A stretch of DNA of 13,160 nucleotides from Actinomycetes bacterium (GCA_023405705.1 JAEXXR010000369.1:1-13160); one strand, 5' to 3'; positions 5,393 through 11,949 are shown, counted from the first letter of the stretch. Notes: a model not told the origin generated them from the sequence alone. Program-made: numbers and translations.

Positions 5393-6595
5393 ATGCGAGA
5401 CAATGACAGCGTGAGCCCGCGCGCGGCATCTAAGCTCGATCGACCCGAAGGCATTACGCCGGCTGAAGAAGCGCTCCTCGACGTCAGCCGTCTCGCGCTT
5501 GAAGGCAACATTCGTTCCTTGCGGCAGAGGATCCGCAACTTGCTGCGGGATCCCGTCGGTGGTCCCGTTAGCGCCCCCGCACGCCAGTATCTGGGTGAGC
5601 TTCTCGCCACCGTCGAGCCCGTCGTGCAACCACTGCGAGCGCCGTCGCCTCACCCAATCTCTCGACAGACCGTGGGGCCGCCCCTCGACGAACGTGCTTC
5701 CGAGCTGCTGGAATTCGACGATGCGGAGCACCCGATCGCCCCGTCCCTGGTCGGACATACGCATCACCAACTTCAGCGGCTCATCGTTGAACGGGAGCAA
5801 GCCGACCGGCTCCGGCTCGCCGGTGTCGCGCCGACAACGACGGTTCTCCTCTCCGGCCCCCCGGGTGTTGGCAAGAGCATGACCGCGCGCTGGCTGGCTA
5901 GTGCCTGCCAACTTCCGCTGCTGCGGCTCCGCGCGTCGTCCGTCATGTCCAGCATGATGGGCCAGTCAGCACGCAACCTTACCCATGCGCTTCGGTACGC
6001 TCGTGACCATGCGTCGGTTCTGCTGCTCGACGAATTCGATGCGTATGCCCGTCGGCGAGATGACCAACTTGACATCGCTGAGCCGAAGCGCCTCGTCAAC
6101 TCTCTGCTCCTCGAACTTGAGCATTGGCCTGATCATGGAATGCTGATCGCGGCGACCAATCACCTTGAGGCACTCGATCCCGCGATCGGTCGACGGTTCG
6201 ACCTCCATCTTAAGCTTGACCTCCCGGACGCCCAGACACGAAGCCGTCTTCTCGAAACCGCGCTCGGATCTATGGGATGGACGGTCAGGGAGCCGCTTAT
6301 CGAGATCGTTGCTGCAGCGACCGACGGGTTGAGTGGCAGCGATCTCACCACGCGCGCACGCCAGGCGATTCGTACAGCAGTACTCGACGAGGTTTCGATC
6401 GAAGCGGCGATTGCAGAGACATTGCTTCCTGGAACATGGCAACCGGACAACCGTCGCGATGTTGCGCGCCGCCGCGACGCCGCTCGGGACCTGTGTGAAC
6501 TGCTGGACTACGATGTCGCAAAGGTCGCTTCTCTTGTCGGACTCAGCACCAGGGTTATCAGAACTGCTATCAAGCGACCCCAAGGCGCGGGTTAG
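5393..6595 (+). CDS. ietA: AAA+ ATPase, IetA-like (IetAS module)
   Basis: A 400-aa cytosolic AAA+ ATPase of the classic (FtsH/CDC48-like) clade. Residues 1-120 are a helical adaptor-like region; 121-310 the nucleotide-binding domain. Walker A is GPPGVGKS (155-162), Walker B VLLLDEFDA (209-217), sensor 1 ATNH (254-257), arginine fingers RRF (267-269), and the helical lid has GLSGSDL (312-318). Residues 372-394 resemble a helix-turn-helix (VAKVASLVGLSTRVIRTAIKR). In IetAS modules an AAA+ ATPase acts as antitoxin or regulator of a subtilase, and the pair is listed among antiphage systems. The subtilase is present here but encoded on the opposite strand, with one gene between. ATG 5393 is preferred; GTG 5411 is possible. 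The open frame back to 5036 is transposase debris. Domain call very firm; module assignment inferred from the pair. Confidence 0.85.
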   Translation: MRDNDSVSPRAASKLDRPEGITPAEEALLDVSRLALEGNIRSLRQRIRNLLRDPVGGPVSAPARQYLGELLATVEPVVQPLRAPSPHPISRQTVGPPLDERASELLEFDDAEHPIAPSLVGHTHHQLQRLIVEREQADRLRLAGVAPTTTVLLSGPPGVGKSMTARWLASACQLPLLRLRASSVMSSMMGQSARNLTHALRYARDHASVLLLDEFDAYARRRDDQLDIAEPKRLVNSLLLELEHWPDHGMLIAATNHLEALDPAIGRRFDLHLKLDLPDAQTRSRLLETALGSMGWTVREPLIEIVAAATDGLSGSDLTTRARQAIRTAVLDEVSIEAAIAETLLPGTWQPDNRRDVARRRDAARDLCELLDYDVAKVASLVGLSTRVIRTAIKRPQGAG

Positions 6596-6603
6596 TTCTC
6601 TCC

Positions 6604-7359
6604 ATGGCTTCCGCCCGTAGCAAGTATCTGACCGAGATTTCCGGTCAATGGCAGTACCTTCCAACTTGGTTGCCGGGGCGGACGGTTAGGCTCGGACAGG
6701 TTGGGCACTTCGACCGCGGAGCCGTCGAAGTCGCCGGCGACCTTGCGGCTCACGGCTTCGACATCGTCGAGGATGTCGATCAAAGCCAGAGCTCCCTCTC
6801 GTACAGTAGCGAGAGGGCAGTCGAATGGGGCTGGACAGCCGACGCCAGTCTTGCTACTGGAGAGCGTGCAGATGTCGAGGTGACGTTCTCCCGAGCGAAC
6901 GCCGTTCTGTTCCACGCATACGAGGCTGTCGAGCACCGCATATCCAACCTCGCCGAACTCAAGTCGCTGATTCTTGAACTCGATGCCAAGGACACTTGGC
7001 CATCAAGGAGCGCTGTGATCGTCAGCGTGGTGAGCGCCCGAGCAACGACGGTAATGATCTCCTCCTCGTCGGACGCTTCGGTCGTTTGCGAAGCCGAGGT
7101 AGGTGCCTCCCTTGGTAGTCTCGCCGACCCGAGACTCGGTTTGCGTCAGAGAAGTGCGCGAAACATGGATACAACCATTGTCGCCGACGGCAATTTGACT
7201 CCGCTCTACCAAGCGCTCATTTTGCGACGGGGCTTGTTCGGCAACAGATTTGTCAAGGCGCTCCGGGGCGCCGAGACCCTCGCCGCCGACGATCCCCTTC
7301 GCGCGGCGGTTGACGATGACTTCACTCTTTGCGAAGTCGACCTTGAGCCTTTAGGTTGA
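6604..7359 (+). CDS. unrecognised 251-aa cassette protein; weak gasdermin-like pattern
   Basis: It starts 8 nt after the ATPase stop on the same strand, with no clear ribosome site, so it is probably translationally coupled. No enzyme motif, signal peptide or transmembrane helix is evident. The pattern is mostly short beta-like segments: LPGRTVRLGQVGHFD (about 23-37), ADVEVTFSRANAVLFHAYEAVEHRI (about 89-113), SAVIVSVVSARATTVMISSSS (about 135-155), then TTIVADGNLTPLYQALILRRGLFG (about 192-215) and a charged tail of about 36 residues. That order, including the G-x-x-PL-x-x-A-x-x-L phrase before a short tail, recalls bacterial gasdermins, which sit beside proteases that cleave off an inhibitory tail. 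This rests on memory only. The N-terminal cysteine that is palmitoylated in characterised bacterial gasdermins is absent. Safest call: unknown partner of the ATPase/subtilase pair. Confidence 0.55.
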   Translation: MASARSKYLTEISGQWQYLPTWLPGRTVRLGQVGHFDRGAVEVAGDLAAHGFDIVEDVDQSQSSLSYSSERAVEWGWTADASLATGERADVEVTFSRANAVLFHAYEAVEHRISNLAELKSLILELDAKDTWPSRSAVIVSVVSARATTVMISSSSDASVVCEAEVGASLGSLADPRLGLRQRSARNMDTTIVADGNLTPLYQALILRRGLFGNRFVKALRGAETLAADDPLRAAVDDDFTLCEVDLEPLG

Positions 7360-9714
7360 GACGATGATCGGTGCCTCGACTCGGAGCGGGGTCAGAGCGT
7401 CCGCGGCTGCAGCGTGCACACGATCGTAGAGCTGAACGCCTGCAGGCGCCGTAACAGTTACAAGCATTGCGTACCGAAGCTCTTCGTTGCTAGTGGCTCT
7501 GGACATGCCTCCACCTGCGCGAGTGAGAAGGTGCAGGTCAAGTGCGGGCTCGAAAAGGGACTTCGCCATCAAGCGGTCATCGACGCGAACCGTCGTCTCC
7601 CACTTCCGGACGCGCTGCTCGGCTTCAGGCGCGTACTCGCTGAGTCCTCGTGAGACGGGGCGGTCGCTAGGGGTCCGACCCTGCTCAATCAGGTACTGAT
7701 ACAGCTCTGGTCCGCCCGGCTCCAGCCGATTTACCCGAATGGGCGCCTGTCCCTTCAGGTTCAGGTTAAATGTCTCAGCATGGGGGCGGAACCGCACTTC
7801 AATGCCGGCACGGGTGTAGTCAACGGGATCACTGATGTCAACTGGTGACGTGAACGCCAGAGTCCATCGGATGTCGACCTTCCGACCTCCCAATTCGCTC
7901 AGGAGGTCGCTCGGTACTGGCAACGGGAGCATCATCGTCTGGCCACGCAGCAGACGATCCTGATAGAGAATTGTCACTCCGTTAGGTTGGCACGTGAGGT
8001 CTTCCAACAGTGACCCCGGAACCCGGCCATAGCCGACCTCGACGTGAGATCTGTCTGGGCGGCGGTCAGCATGATGGACAGCGAATGCGCGCAGAACATT
8101 CTGATCAGCGCGGTCTCCTAACGCATGAGCAAGCTCCGCCAGGCTGCGCGCAACAGCAGGTGTTGCGAGACTTGTACCATGGCTAAAGCCGTATTGTCCC
8201 CCCGGGATCAAGCAGCCGAACGGAGCCTCCGGAGTGCCACCGCAGCCGAGCACCTGTGGCGCCACGCGGGCTCCAGCTCGGCCTGGCCCAATACTGCTGT
8301 ATGGGGCGCGTCCCCAGACGTCCGAGTCATGGTTGTTGCACGCTCCTACGCTGAGTCCGTTCACGATGTCGCCGGGCACTACGAGCACGTTCTCACGAGA
8401 GGTAGCGTCCCCCTCGCCAGTATTCCCGGCGGCAACACAGAACAGCACGTCGTGACGGGATGCAAGCTCGTCTAAGGCGACAGTCCAACGGTGCGGTGGG
8501 CCATCGGGTTCAACATTGAACTGTGGTCCGATGCTGAGGCTCACCAGTCTATGCTGCCCACGCCGGACTTCCTTGATGATCTCGTCGAGGACCCAATTCA
8601 TATGCTGATCCGCACGGTACTCGGCGGGCGGCGGCCAAATCCGAAAGTGATCGATGTACGCTGGAGGGGTCTGCAAACCGACTGCTGGATCAATGTTGCC
8701 AAATGTGGCTGCGGAGGCAACGGTCGTGGCATGAGCGACCGATCCTGCATCGGTCGCCGCGTCTTCAGTGAGGTCTTTGTAGGAGACGTAGCGACTAAGA
8801 GCCGGCACGGTGGTAGGCAACCCACCATCGAAGACTGCGATGCGCCGCTCGCTGCTCGGACGCTCGGACGGTGCCATCGGCTGGACCCCGCCGATACCGC
8901 GCATCTCAAGCGGCGGCAGAATCTCCATCGCCGGCATCGGGTGCAGTGCACGAAGAGGATTGAACAGCACTGCCTCGTCCAGTCGATCGCGCGGCAGCAG
9001 AACGGGTACGAAGGTCAAGCGCTGGTGTGAACGCAACCAGTCCAGATCAACTTCGCCCCCCAACTCGTCGACCCACAACTGCCACTTCTTCAAGACCTGT
9101 GCCAGCCCGCGCTGGTCTGGATGCCCGTTCTCGTCCACGACAGGGTGCAGCACAGCCTCCATCGCAACCCGGCCACCGATCTCGATGTAGTTCTCGTTAG
9201 CGCGGTTCAGGACCGTGACTGGATTGGGAGCTGCAATGTCTTGCAGTTTCACGACATCCTCGAGTACCCCTCTGCTGAGGTCACCCTCGGTAGCCTCCAG
9301 CAACTGCTCCAAGCGGCTCAGCGCTTCAACATGACCTGAGACGAGGTATGCCTTCGTTGGAGCGTTCTCCTCGCGTCTGGTCTTCGTCACGTACGTTCCG
9401 GTTTCCGCGCGAGTACCAACCCGCTGGACCCCCATGACCGACAGCAGCGCACCCGGGAAGCTCGAAGTCGCAAGGTAGTTCGGCAGGACACTTGCCTCGA
9501 ATATCAGGCGCGGACCGCGCAACCTGTCGGGCAATTCGGCAAGCTGCTGACGAACCTGCCGAATGCGTGGTCGGAGTCGAACGCCCACTTCATAGAAGCT
9601 CTGGGGTGAGTTCGAGGAGCCACCACCTGGCGGCCGCAACGTCGGAACGACAAGACGCTCACCTCCGGTCAGGAGATTGCGCGAATTGGAAGAAGGATCC
9701 GTACTCAAACTCAT
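7351..9714 (-). CDS. ietS: subtilisin-like (S8) serine protease, IetS-like
   Basis: A 787-aa intracellular-type subtilase without signal peptide or membrane anchor. Residues 1-290 are an N-terminal region typical of the large ATPase-linked subtilases; 290-550 the S8 domain; 560-787 a C-terminal beta-rich domain. The catalytic set is complete: Asp296 (RRIAVFDGG), His328 (VAHATTVAS, with Ala where HGT is usual), oxyanion Asn431 (AAGNTGEG) and Ser515 (GTSLATPA). Large subtilases paired with an AAA+ ATPase are the IetS toxin/effector component. It is convergent with the ATPase operon, overlapping the 251-aa gene's end by 9 nt. Start choice is uncertain: ATG 9714 (AAGGGG abuts it; TTG 9708 would have ideal spacing) or ATG 9825 (GGAAGG 10 nt upstream). 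The frame is open to 9996, but that reaches into the right-end att array. Confidence 0.88.
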   Translation of the reverse strand: MSLSTDPSSNSRNLLTGGERLVVPTLRPPGGGSSNSPQSFYEVGVRLRPRIRQVRQQLAELPDRLRGPRLIFEASVLPNYLATSSFPGALLSVMGVQRVGTRAETGTYVTKTRREENAPTKAYLVSGHVEALSRLEQLLEATEGDLSRGVLEDVVKLQDIAAPNPVTVLNRANENYIEIGGRVAMEAVLHPVVDENGHPDQRGLAQVLKKWQLWVDELGGEVDLDWLRSHQRLTFVPVLLPRDRLDEAVLFNPLRALHPMPAMEILPPLEMRGIGGVQPMAPSERPSSERRIAVFDGGLPTTVPALSRYVSYKDLTEDAATDAGSVAHATTVASAATFGNIDPAVGLQTPPAYIDHFRIWPPPAEYRADQHMNWVLDEIIKEVRRGQHRLVSLSIGPQFNVEPDGPPHRWTVALDELASRHDVLFCVAAGNTGEGDATSRENVLVVPGDIVNGLSVGACNNHDSDVWGRAPYSSIGPGRAGARVAPQVLGCGGTPEAPFGCLIPGGQYGFSHGTSLATPAVARSLAELAHALGDRADQNVLRAFAVHHADRRPDRSHVEVGYGRVPGSLLEDLTCQPNGVTILYQDRLLRGQTMMLPLPVPSDLLSELGGRKVDIRWTLAFTSPVDISDPVDYTRAGIEVRFRPHAETFNLNLKGQAPIRVNRLEPGGPELYQYLIEQGRTPSDRPVSRGLSEYAPEAEQRVRKWETTVRVDDRLMAKSLFEPALDLHLLTRAGGGMSRATSNEELRYAMLVTVTAPAGVQLYDRVHAAAADALTPLRVEAPIIVST

Positions 9715-9944
9715 CCCCTTGGGATTCTCACGTGTCGCGAGAGCGCGTGCCACGATACACAGCCGTTCGGTCATGCGCGTCGTTTCAAGCGCAGCCGCGA
9801 TGACGCGTGGGTAGGCGACGTCCATGTGTCCCGCGCCTTCCAACCGCTCATCGCAGATCGTGCGGGCGCTCAGTGGCGGAGGCTCCGGTGACGGCGCGCT
9901 CCCAGCGCGGGTTGGCGCGGCCTTCCCCTCGGCGCCCGGATTTG

Positions 9945-9967
9945 GGCACTCAGGCCCGCCGAGTGCC
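9945..9967. repeat. right-end inverted repeat GGCACTC/GAGTGCC
   Basis: Perfect 7-bp arms with a 9-bp spacer, immediately inside the right phased array. The arm GAGTGCC also forms half of the left-end palindrome at 1232-1243, linking the two ends. The surrounding 9826-10093 stretch has no convincing gene and must contain the subtilase promoter, which I could not pick out. Confidence 0.5.
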
Positions 9968-10006
9968 TGAATCCCGCCGAATCGCCAGCAATCCACGCCA
10001 ATCCAC
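9967..10006 (-). promoter_or_regulatory. right array of four 10-bp-phased GATT motifs (candidate integrase arm sites)
   Basis: AATC (GATT on the minus strand) begins at 9970, 9980, 9990 and 10000, exactly 10 bp apart. Minus-strand 10-mers are GTGGATTGGC, GTGGATTGCT, GGCGATTCGG and CGGGATTCAG. The array ends 91 bp from the attR core, comparable with 103 bp on the left, and is oriented oppositely. The inverted placement at the two ends of the element supports arm-type integrase sites. Confidence 0.6.
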
Positions 10007-10093
10007 CGCCGCTCGCGCGCCCCGCGACGCGCGGCACGCAGCCGCGAAATCCCTGCAAACCACGAACTTCCGCCCCACCACCAGCGCTGCTGC

Positions 10094-10136
10094 TTGTGGT
10101 CCAGGCGGTCGCGGGTTCAAGTCCCGTCGCTCACCC
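10094..10136 (+). repeat. attR core (43-bp direct repeat; tRNA-His 3' fragment)
   Basis: Identical to 1111-1153. It contains only the anticodon loop through the 3' end of tRNA-His; the 5' half is missing, so it is not a functional tRNA gene. Because DNA beyond it again looks like an element left end, it is probably at once attR of this element and attL of an older one. Confidence 0.93.
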
Positions 10137-10142
10137 CTCAAG

Positions 10143-10170
10143 AAGCCCCTGCTAGCGCAGGGGTTTCTTC
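10143..10170 (+). terminator. terminator after attR
   Basis: AAGCCCCTGC and GCAGGGGTTT form a 10-bp stem (one G-U) with loop TAGC, followed by CTTC. It is the counterpart of the tRNA terminator at 1161-1185, with a different stem sequence but the same position relative to the core. Confidence 0.7.
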
Positions 10171-10214
10171 GTTTCCGGGGCCGTTGCGAATCGCCCGTGA
10201 TCGGGCGGCCTGAC

Positions 10215-10228
10215 TGCAACTAGTTGCA
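10215..10228. repeat. 14-bp perfect palindrome TGCAACTAGTTGCA
   Basis: Centred 18.5 bp before the first GATT at 10240, exactly the palindrome-to-array distance at the left end (1237.5 to 1256), though the sequence differs. This suggests a site that co-evolved with a different binding protein. Confidence 0.55.
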
Positions 10229-10236
10229 CTTTTCCG

Positions 10237-10276
10237 GCCGATTGCCGGGGATGGGTGTGGATTCGGCCGGATTCGG
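10237..10276 (+). promoter_or_regulatory. phased GATT array of the second element
   Basis: GATT begins at 10240, 10260 and 10270, with GATG at 10250, keeping the exact 10-bp phase. 10-mers include GCCGATTGCC, GTGGATTCGG and CCGGATTCGG. Same orientation as the left array of the intact element. Confidence 0.55.
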
Positions 10277-10322
10277 CGTTGCTCGGCGCCCGGCATCGAG
10301 TTGCGGTCAGCCGGGTCTACAA

Positions 10323-10363
10323 GGTGGCTCCGGCGGCGCTGTAACGCCCCGGGGCCTGACACC
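10323..10363 (+). other. bulged hairpin, copy 2
   Basis: GGCTCCGG pairs with CCGGGGCC (one G-U), then a bulged C, GGCG/CGCC and loop CTGTAA, with outer GGT/ACC. Relative to copy 1 the inner stem shows a compensatory T-A to C-G change and the loop differs, which argues for selection on the structure. Confidence 0.55.
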
Positions 10364-10371
10364 GGAGCAGG

Positions 10372-11098
10372 TTGGCGCCCGTGGCCGTCCCGCGACGCAC
10401 CTTTGCGAAAGTGGTCGAAGGGAGCGTTGCACTTGGCTCACCGGGAGTGCCTTCCACCCAGAACCAGTTGTCAGGCGACGGCTCGTTCCGTTCCATGCTC
10501 CAGCGCTCGATGAGCGCGACGTTCCCGTCCTTGGACTCGGTGCGAGCGAGCCTGATTGGGCCCGGATCGACAGTTTCGGGTCCGATCATCAGAACAGCCG
10601 CCGGGTCGTGCGTTCGCTCGTAGGCGGATGCGCGCAGCGAGCAGGCTCAGCGTCACGGGACTGATGTCGACCGCGATGATCAAGCCCTGTGGACCGGATC
10701 ACGGGCGGTGGAAGTCCACCGCTGGCGAGCTGAAACCAAGCCTTTCGTTGGACGCAATGTGCAGTGTGTTGCAAGCCTCCGCAAGCGGATCGTCACCCTG
10801 CCCGAGCGCCTCGATCACAGCGTCGTAGACCTCGGACGGCGGCGGGTCAGCCGTCGCGATCCATGACGCAACAGCATCGGGTACCCGGTCCAAGCGCTCA
10901 CGCGCCACCGCTCGCGCAAGGCCGCCGAGGGCAGCGAGTCGCAGCCGTTCAAGCGGCGTGGGCGCCGGCGACGAGGACGCTCGACCGCACCTGCGAGTCC
11001 GCATCCGCTCTGTCTGCCGGAGCGACCGTTTCCATCCACGTGCGAACGTGACTCCGAACCGCCGAGGGCGCCGTACCCTGCTGCTTCGGCCTGTCCAT
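10372..11098 (-). pseudogene. decayed N-6 adenine DNA methyltransferase
   Basis: Fragments in the correct order of an Eco57I-like N-6 DNA methylase can be read on the minus strand. (1) From ATG 11098, MDRPKQQG...SSVLVAGAHA, then a frameshift near 10960 to PLERLRLAALGGLARAV and DPLAEACNTLHIASNERLGF, equivalent to the helical N-terminus and the RRRLGTFFTP entry. (2) A stop at 10699-10701 in place of the SAM-binding motif I region, which is missing, then in the same frame LIIAVDISPVTLSLLAARIRL, the motif II region. (3) A frameshift near 10640 to AYERTHDPAAVL and DNWFWVEGTPGEP, ending TTFAKVRRGTATGANLL, the RRG-ATGAN start of the target-recognition region. The gene stops at the junction with the second element's left end. 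Motif I and the C-terminal half are absent, so it is non-functional. Possibly an old restriction or BREX-like locus. Recognition is by family memory. Confidence 0.6.
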
Positions 11099-11190
11099 GA
11101 GAGGGCAACCATTCTCGCGGCGGCGGAGCGCAAGGTCTCGGGGTAGCAAATCGCGATGTGCGCGCGTTCGGGAGAGCGGCGGGGAGCCAC

Positions 11191-11222
11191 TTGCATCTGC
11201 CGGTCGATGTAGCGTCTAAGAT
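11191..11222 (+). promoter_or_regulatory. candidate promoter of the toxin-antitoxin operon
   Basis: TAAGAT (11217-11222) makes a good -10 box ending 8 nt before the antitoxin ATG, which would give a nearly leaderless transcript, common in actinobacteria. The best -35 is TTGCAT at 11191-11196, but the 20-bp spacing is long. 11099-11190 holds nothing recognised. Confidence 0.4.
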
Positions 11223-11230
11223 CTCTTCGT

Positions 11231-11518
11231 ATGACGCCACATGATGCAGCGATCAAGCCGGAGGTGGGGGTGCGGGAGCTGCATGACCAGCTCAGCCGCT
11301 ATGTCAGACACGCCGCTGAGGGCGGCGAGGTCGTCGTGACGATGCGCGGGCGACGGGTCGCCCGCCTGTCGGCGATCGATGAGGTCGATCCGCTCGCCGA
11401 CCTGCGCGCGCGGGGGCTCATACAGGAGCCGACTCGGCCGAAGCGGCGACGGAGCGGCAGCCGCCGGATCAAGGCCGGTGGGTCGGTGTCGGATCTCGTC
11501 GCCGAGCAGCGGCGCTGA
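11231..11518 (+). CDS. vapB: Phd/YefM-family antitoxin of a VapBC-type pair
   Basis: A 95-aa antitoxin predicted to bind and inhibit the PIN toxin encoded next and to repress the shared promoter. Residues 12-50 (VGVRELHDQLSRYVRHAAEGGEVVVTMRGRRVARL) are the Phd/YefM DNA-binding and dimerisation fold. A basic linker (68-82) precedes the C-terminal GGSVSDLVAEQRR segment that normally wraps around the toxin. ATG 11231 fits a near-leaderless transcript from the -10 box just upstream. An alternative GTG at 11270 has GGAGG 5 nt before it but would trim the front of the fold. It overlaps the toxin frame at its stop codon. High G/C third positions match the chromosome rather than the adjacent element. 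Confidence 0.88.
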   Translation: MTPHDAAIKPEVGVRELHDQLSRYVRHAAEGGEVVVTMRGRRVARLSAIDEVDPLADLRARGLIQEPTRPKRRRSGSRRIKAGGSVSDLVAEQRR

Positions 11519-11949
11519 TCGTCTACTTCGACACCTCGGCGCTGGTCAAGCTCGTCTTCGACGAGCCCGGCTCCGATCTTGTGGGCGAGCTGTGGGATCG
11601 GGCGTCGTCGGCGTTCTCGGGGCAGCTCGTCTATCCCGAGGCGCGTGCTGCGGTTGCGGCAGCGCATCGCAATGGCCGGCTCGATGCCACTCAGCTGAGG
11701 GCTGCGGTTCGCGCGATCGACGAGATCTACGAGGAGCTGACCAAGGTCGCCGTCGACGCCGCGCTCGCCAGAGCCGCCGGCGGTCTCGCCGAGCGCCGTG
11801 CCTTGCGCGGCTACGACGCGGTTCACCTCGCGTCTGCCTTCGCTATCGACAGTCCCGACGTCGTGCTGGCGACCTGGGACCGCGCCCTGGCGGCCGCGGC
11901 TGTGGAAGAAGGGCTTGCAGTCGTGCCGGCCCGGTCTGACCGGGCCTGA
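11515..11949 (+). CDS. vapC: PIN-domain ribonuclease toxin VapC, non-canonical start
   Basis: A 144-aa PIN-domain toxin, expected to be a Mg2+/Mn2+-dependent RNase that cuts tRNA or rRNA when the antitoxin is lost. The acidic active-site set is complete if translation begins at about 11515: Asp6 (IVYFDTSALVK), Glu42 (VYPEARAA), Asp101 (GYDAVHLASA) and Asp122 (ATWDRAL). No ATG, GTG or TTG exists in frame before the first motif. The candidate is CTG at 11515, overlapping the antitoxin TGA (CTGA), with ATC 11518 next. The first standard start, GTG 11581, would delete Asp6 and strand 1 and kill the enzyme. So translation is probably coupled to antitoxin termination with a CTG start, unless a start-codon mutation has inactivated the toxin. 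Confidence 0.85.
   Translation: MIVYFDTSALVKLVFDEPGSDLVGELWDRASSAFSGQLVYPEARAAVAAAHRNGRLDATQLRAAVRAIDEIYEELTKVAVDAALARAAGGLAERRALRGYDAVHLASAFAIDSPDVVLATWDRALAAAAVEEGLAVVPARSDRA
11928..11946 (+). terminator. hairpin at the end of vapC
   Basis: GGCCCGGT and ACCGGGCC form an 8-bp perfect stem with a CTG loop, ending just before the toxin stop codon. There is no T-run. It overlaps coding sequence, so this is a tentative terminator. Confidence 0.4.

Larger units (their letters stand above)
1111..10136. mobile_element. ~9 kb integrative element in tRNA-His carrying an ATPase/subtilase cassette
   Basis: The element is bounded by 43-bp direct repeats of the tRNA-His 3' end. It encodes an XRE regulator, a ribbon-helix-helix-like protein and a tyrosine recombinase at the tRNA-proximal end. 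The cargo is an orphan winged-helix-like gene, an IS3-type scar, and the ATPase, 251-aa protein and subtilase genes. From about 3930 to 9700 the DNA is visibly less GC-rich and less codon-biased than the flanks, as expected for acquired DNA. No relaxase, type IV secretion, capsid or terminase genes are visible, so mobility would need the integrase plus a vector supplied in trans. No obvious excisionase was found, though the small ribbon-helix-helix protein could serve. Confidence 0.88.
10137..10371 (+). mobile_element. left-end stub of a second, related element
   Basis: From the att core outward this stretch repeats the landmarks of 1154-1390 at matching distances: terminator, palindrome (centre 85.5 versus 84.5 bp from the core), GATT array (104 versus 103 bp), bulged hairpin (190 versus 191 bp). 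About 33 of 44 bases match by eye between 1248-1291 and 10232-10275. The similarity stops near 10371, where methyltransferase-like sequence begins. No integrase or XRE gene follows, so this is a deleted remnant. Confidence 0.7.

Noticed and set aside
8125..9190. Plus-strand ORFs opposite the subtilase
   Set aside because: Antisense shadows of the catalytic-domain coding sequence without ribosome sites or domains.
10094..10136. A second tRNA-His gene
   Set aside because: Only the anticodon loop to the 3' end is present. The acceptor 5' strand, D arm and 5' anticodon strand are missing, so it is an att site.
9807..10223. Plus-strand ORF across attR
   Set aside because: It reads through the phased array, the tRNA fragment and a terminator; composition is Arg/Pro-rich with no domain.
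10224..10664. Plus-strand ORF after attR
   Set aside because: It is antisense to the methyltransferase fragments, which carry recognisable motifs, and spans the hairpin and array.
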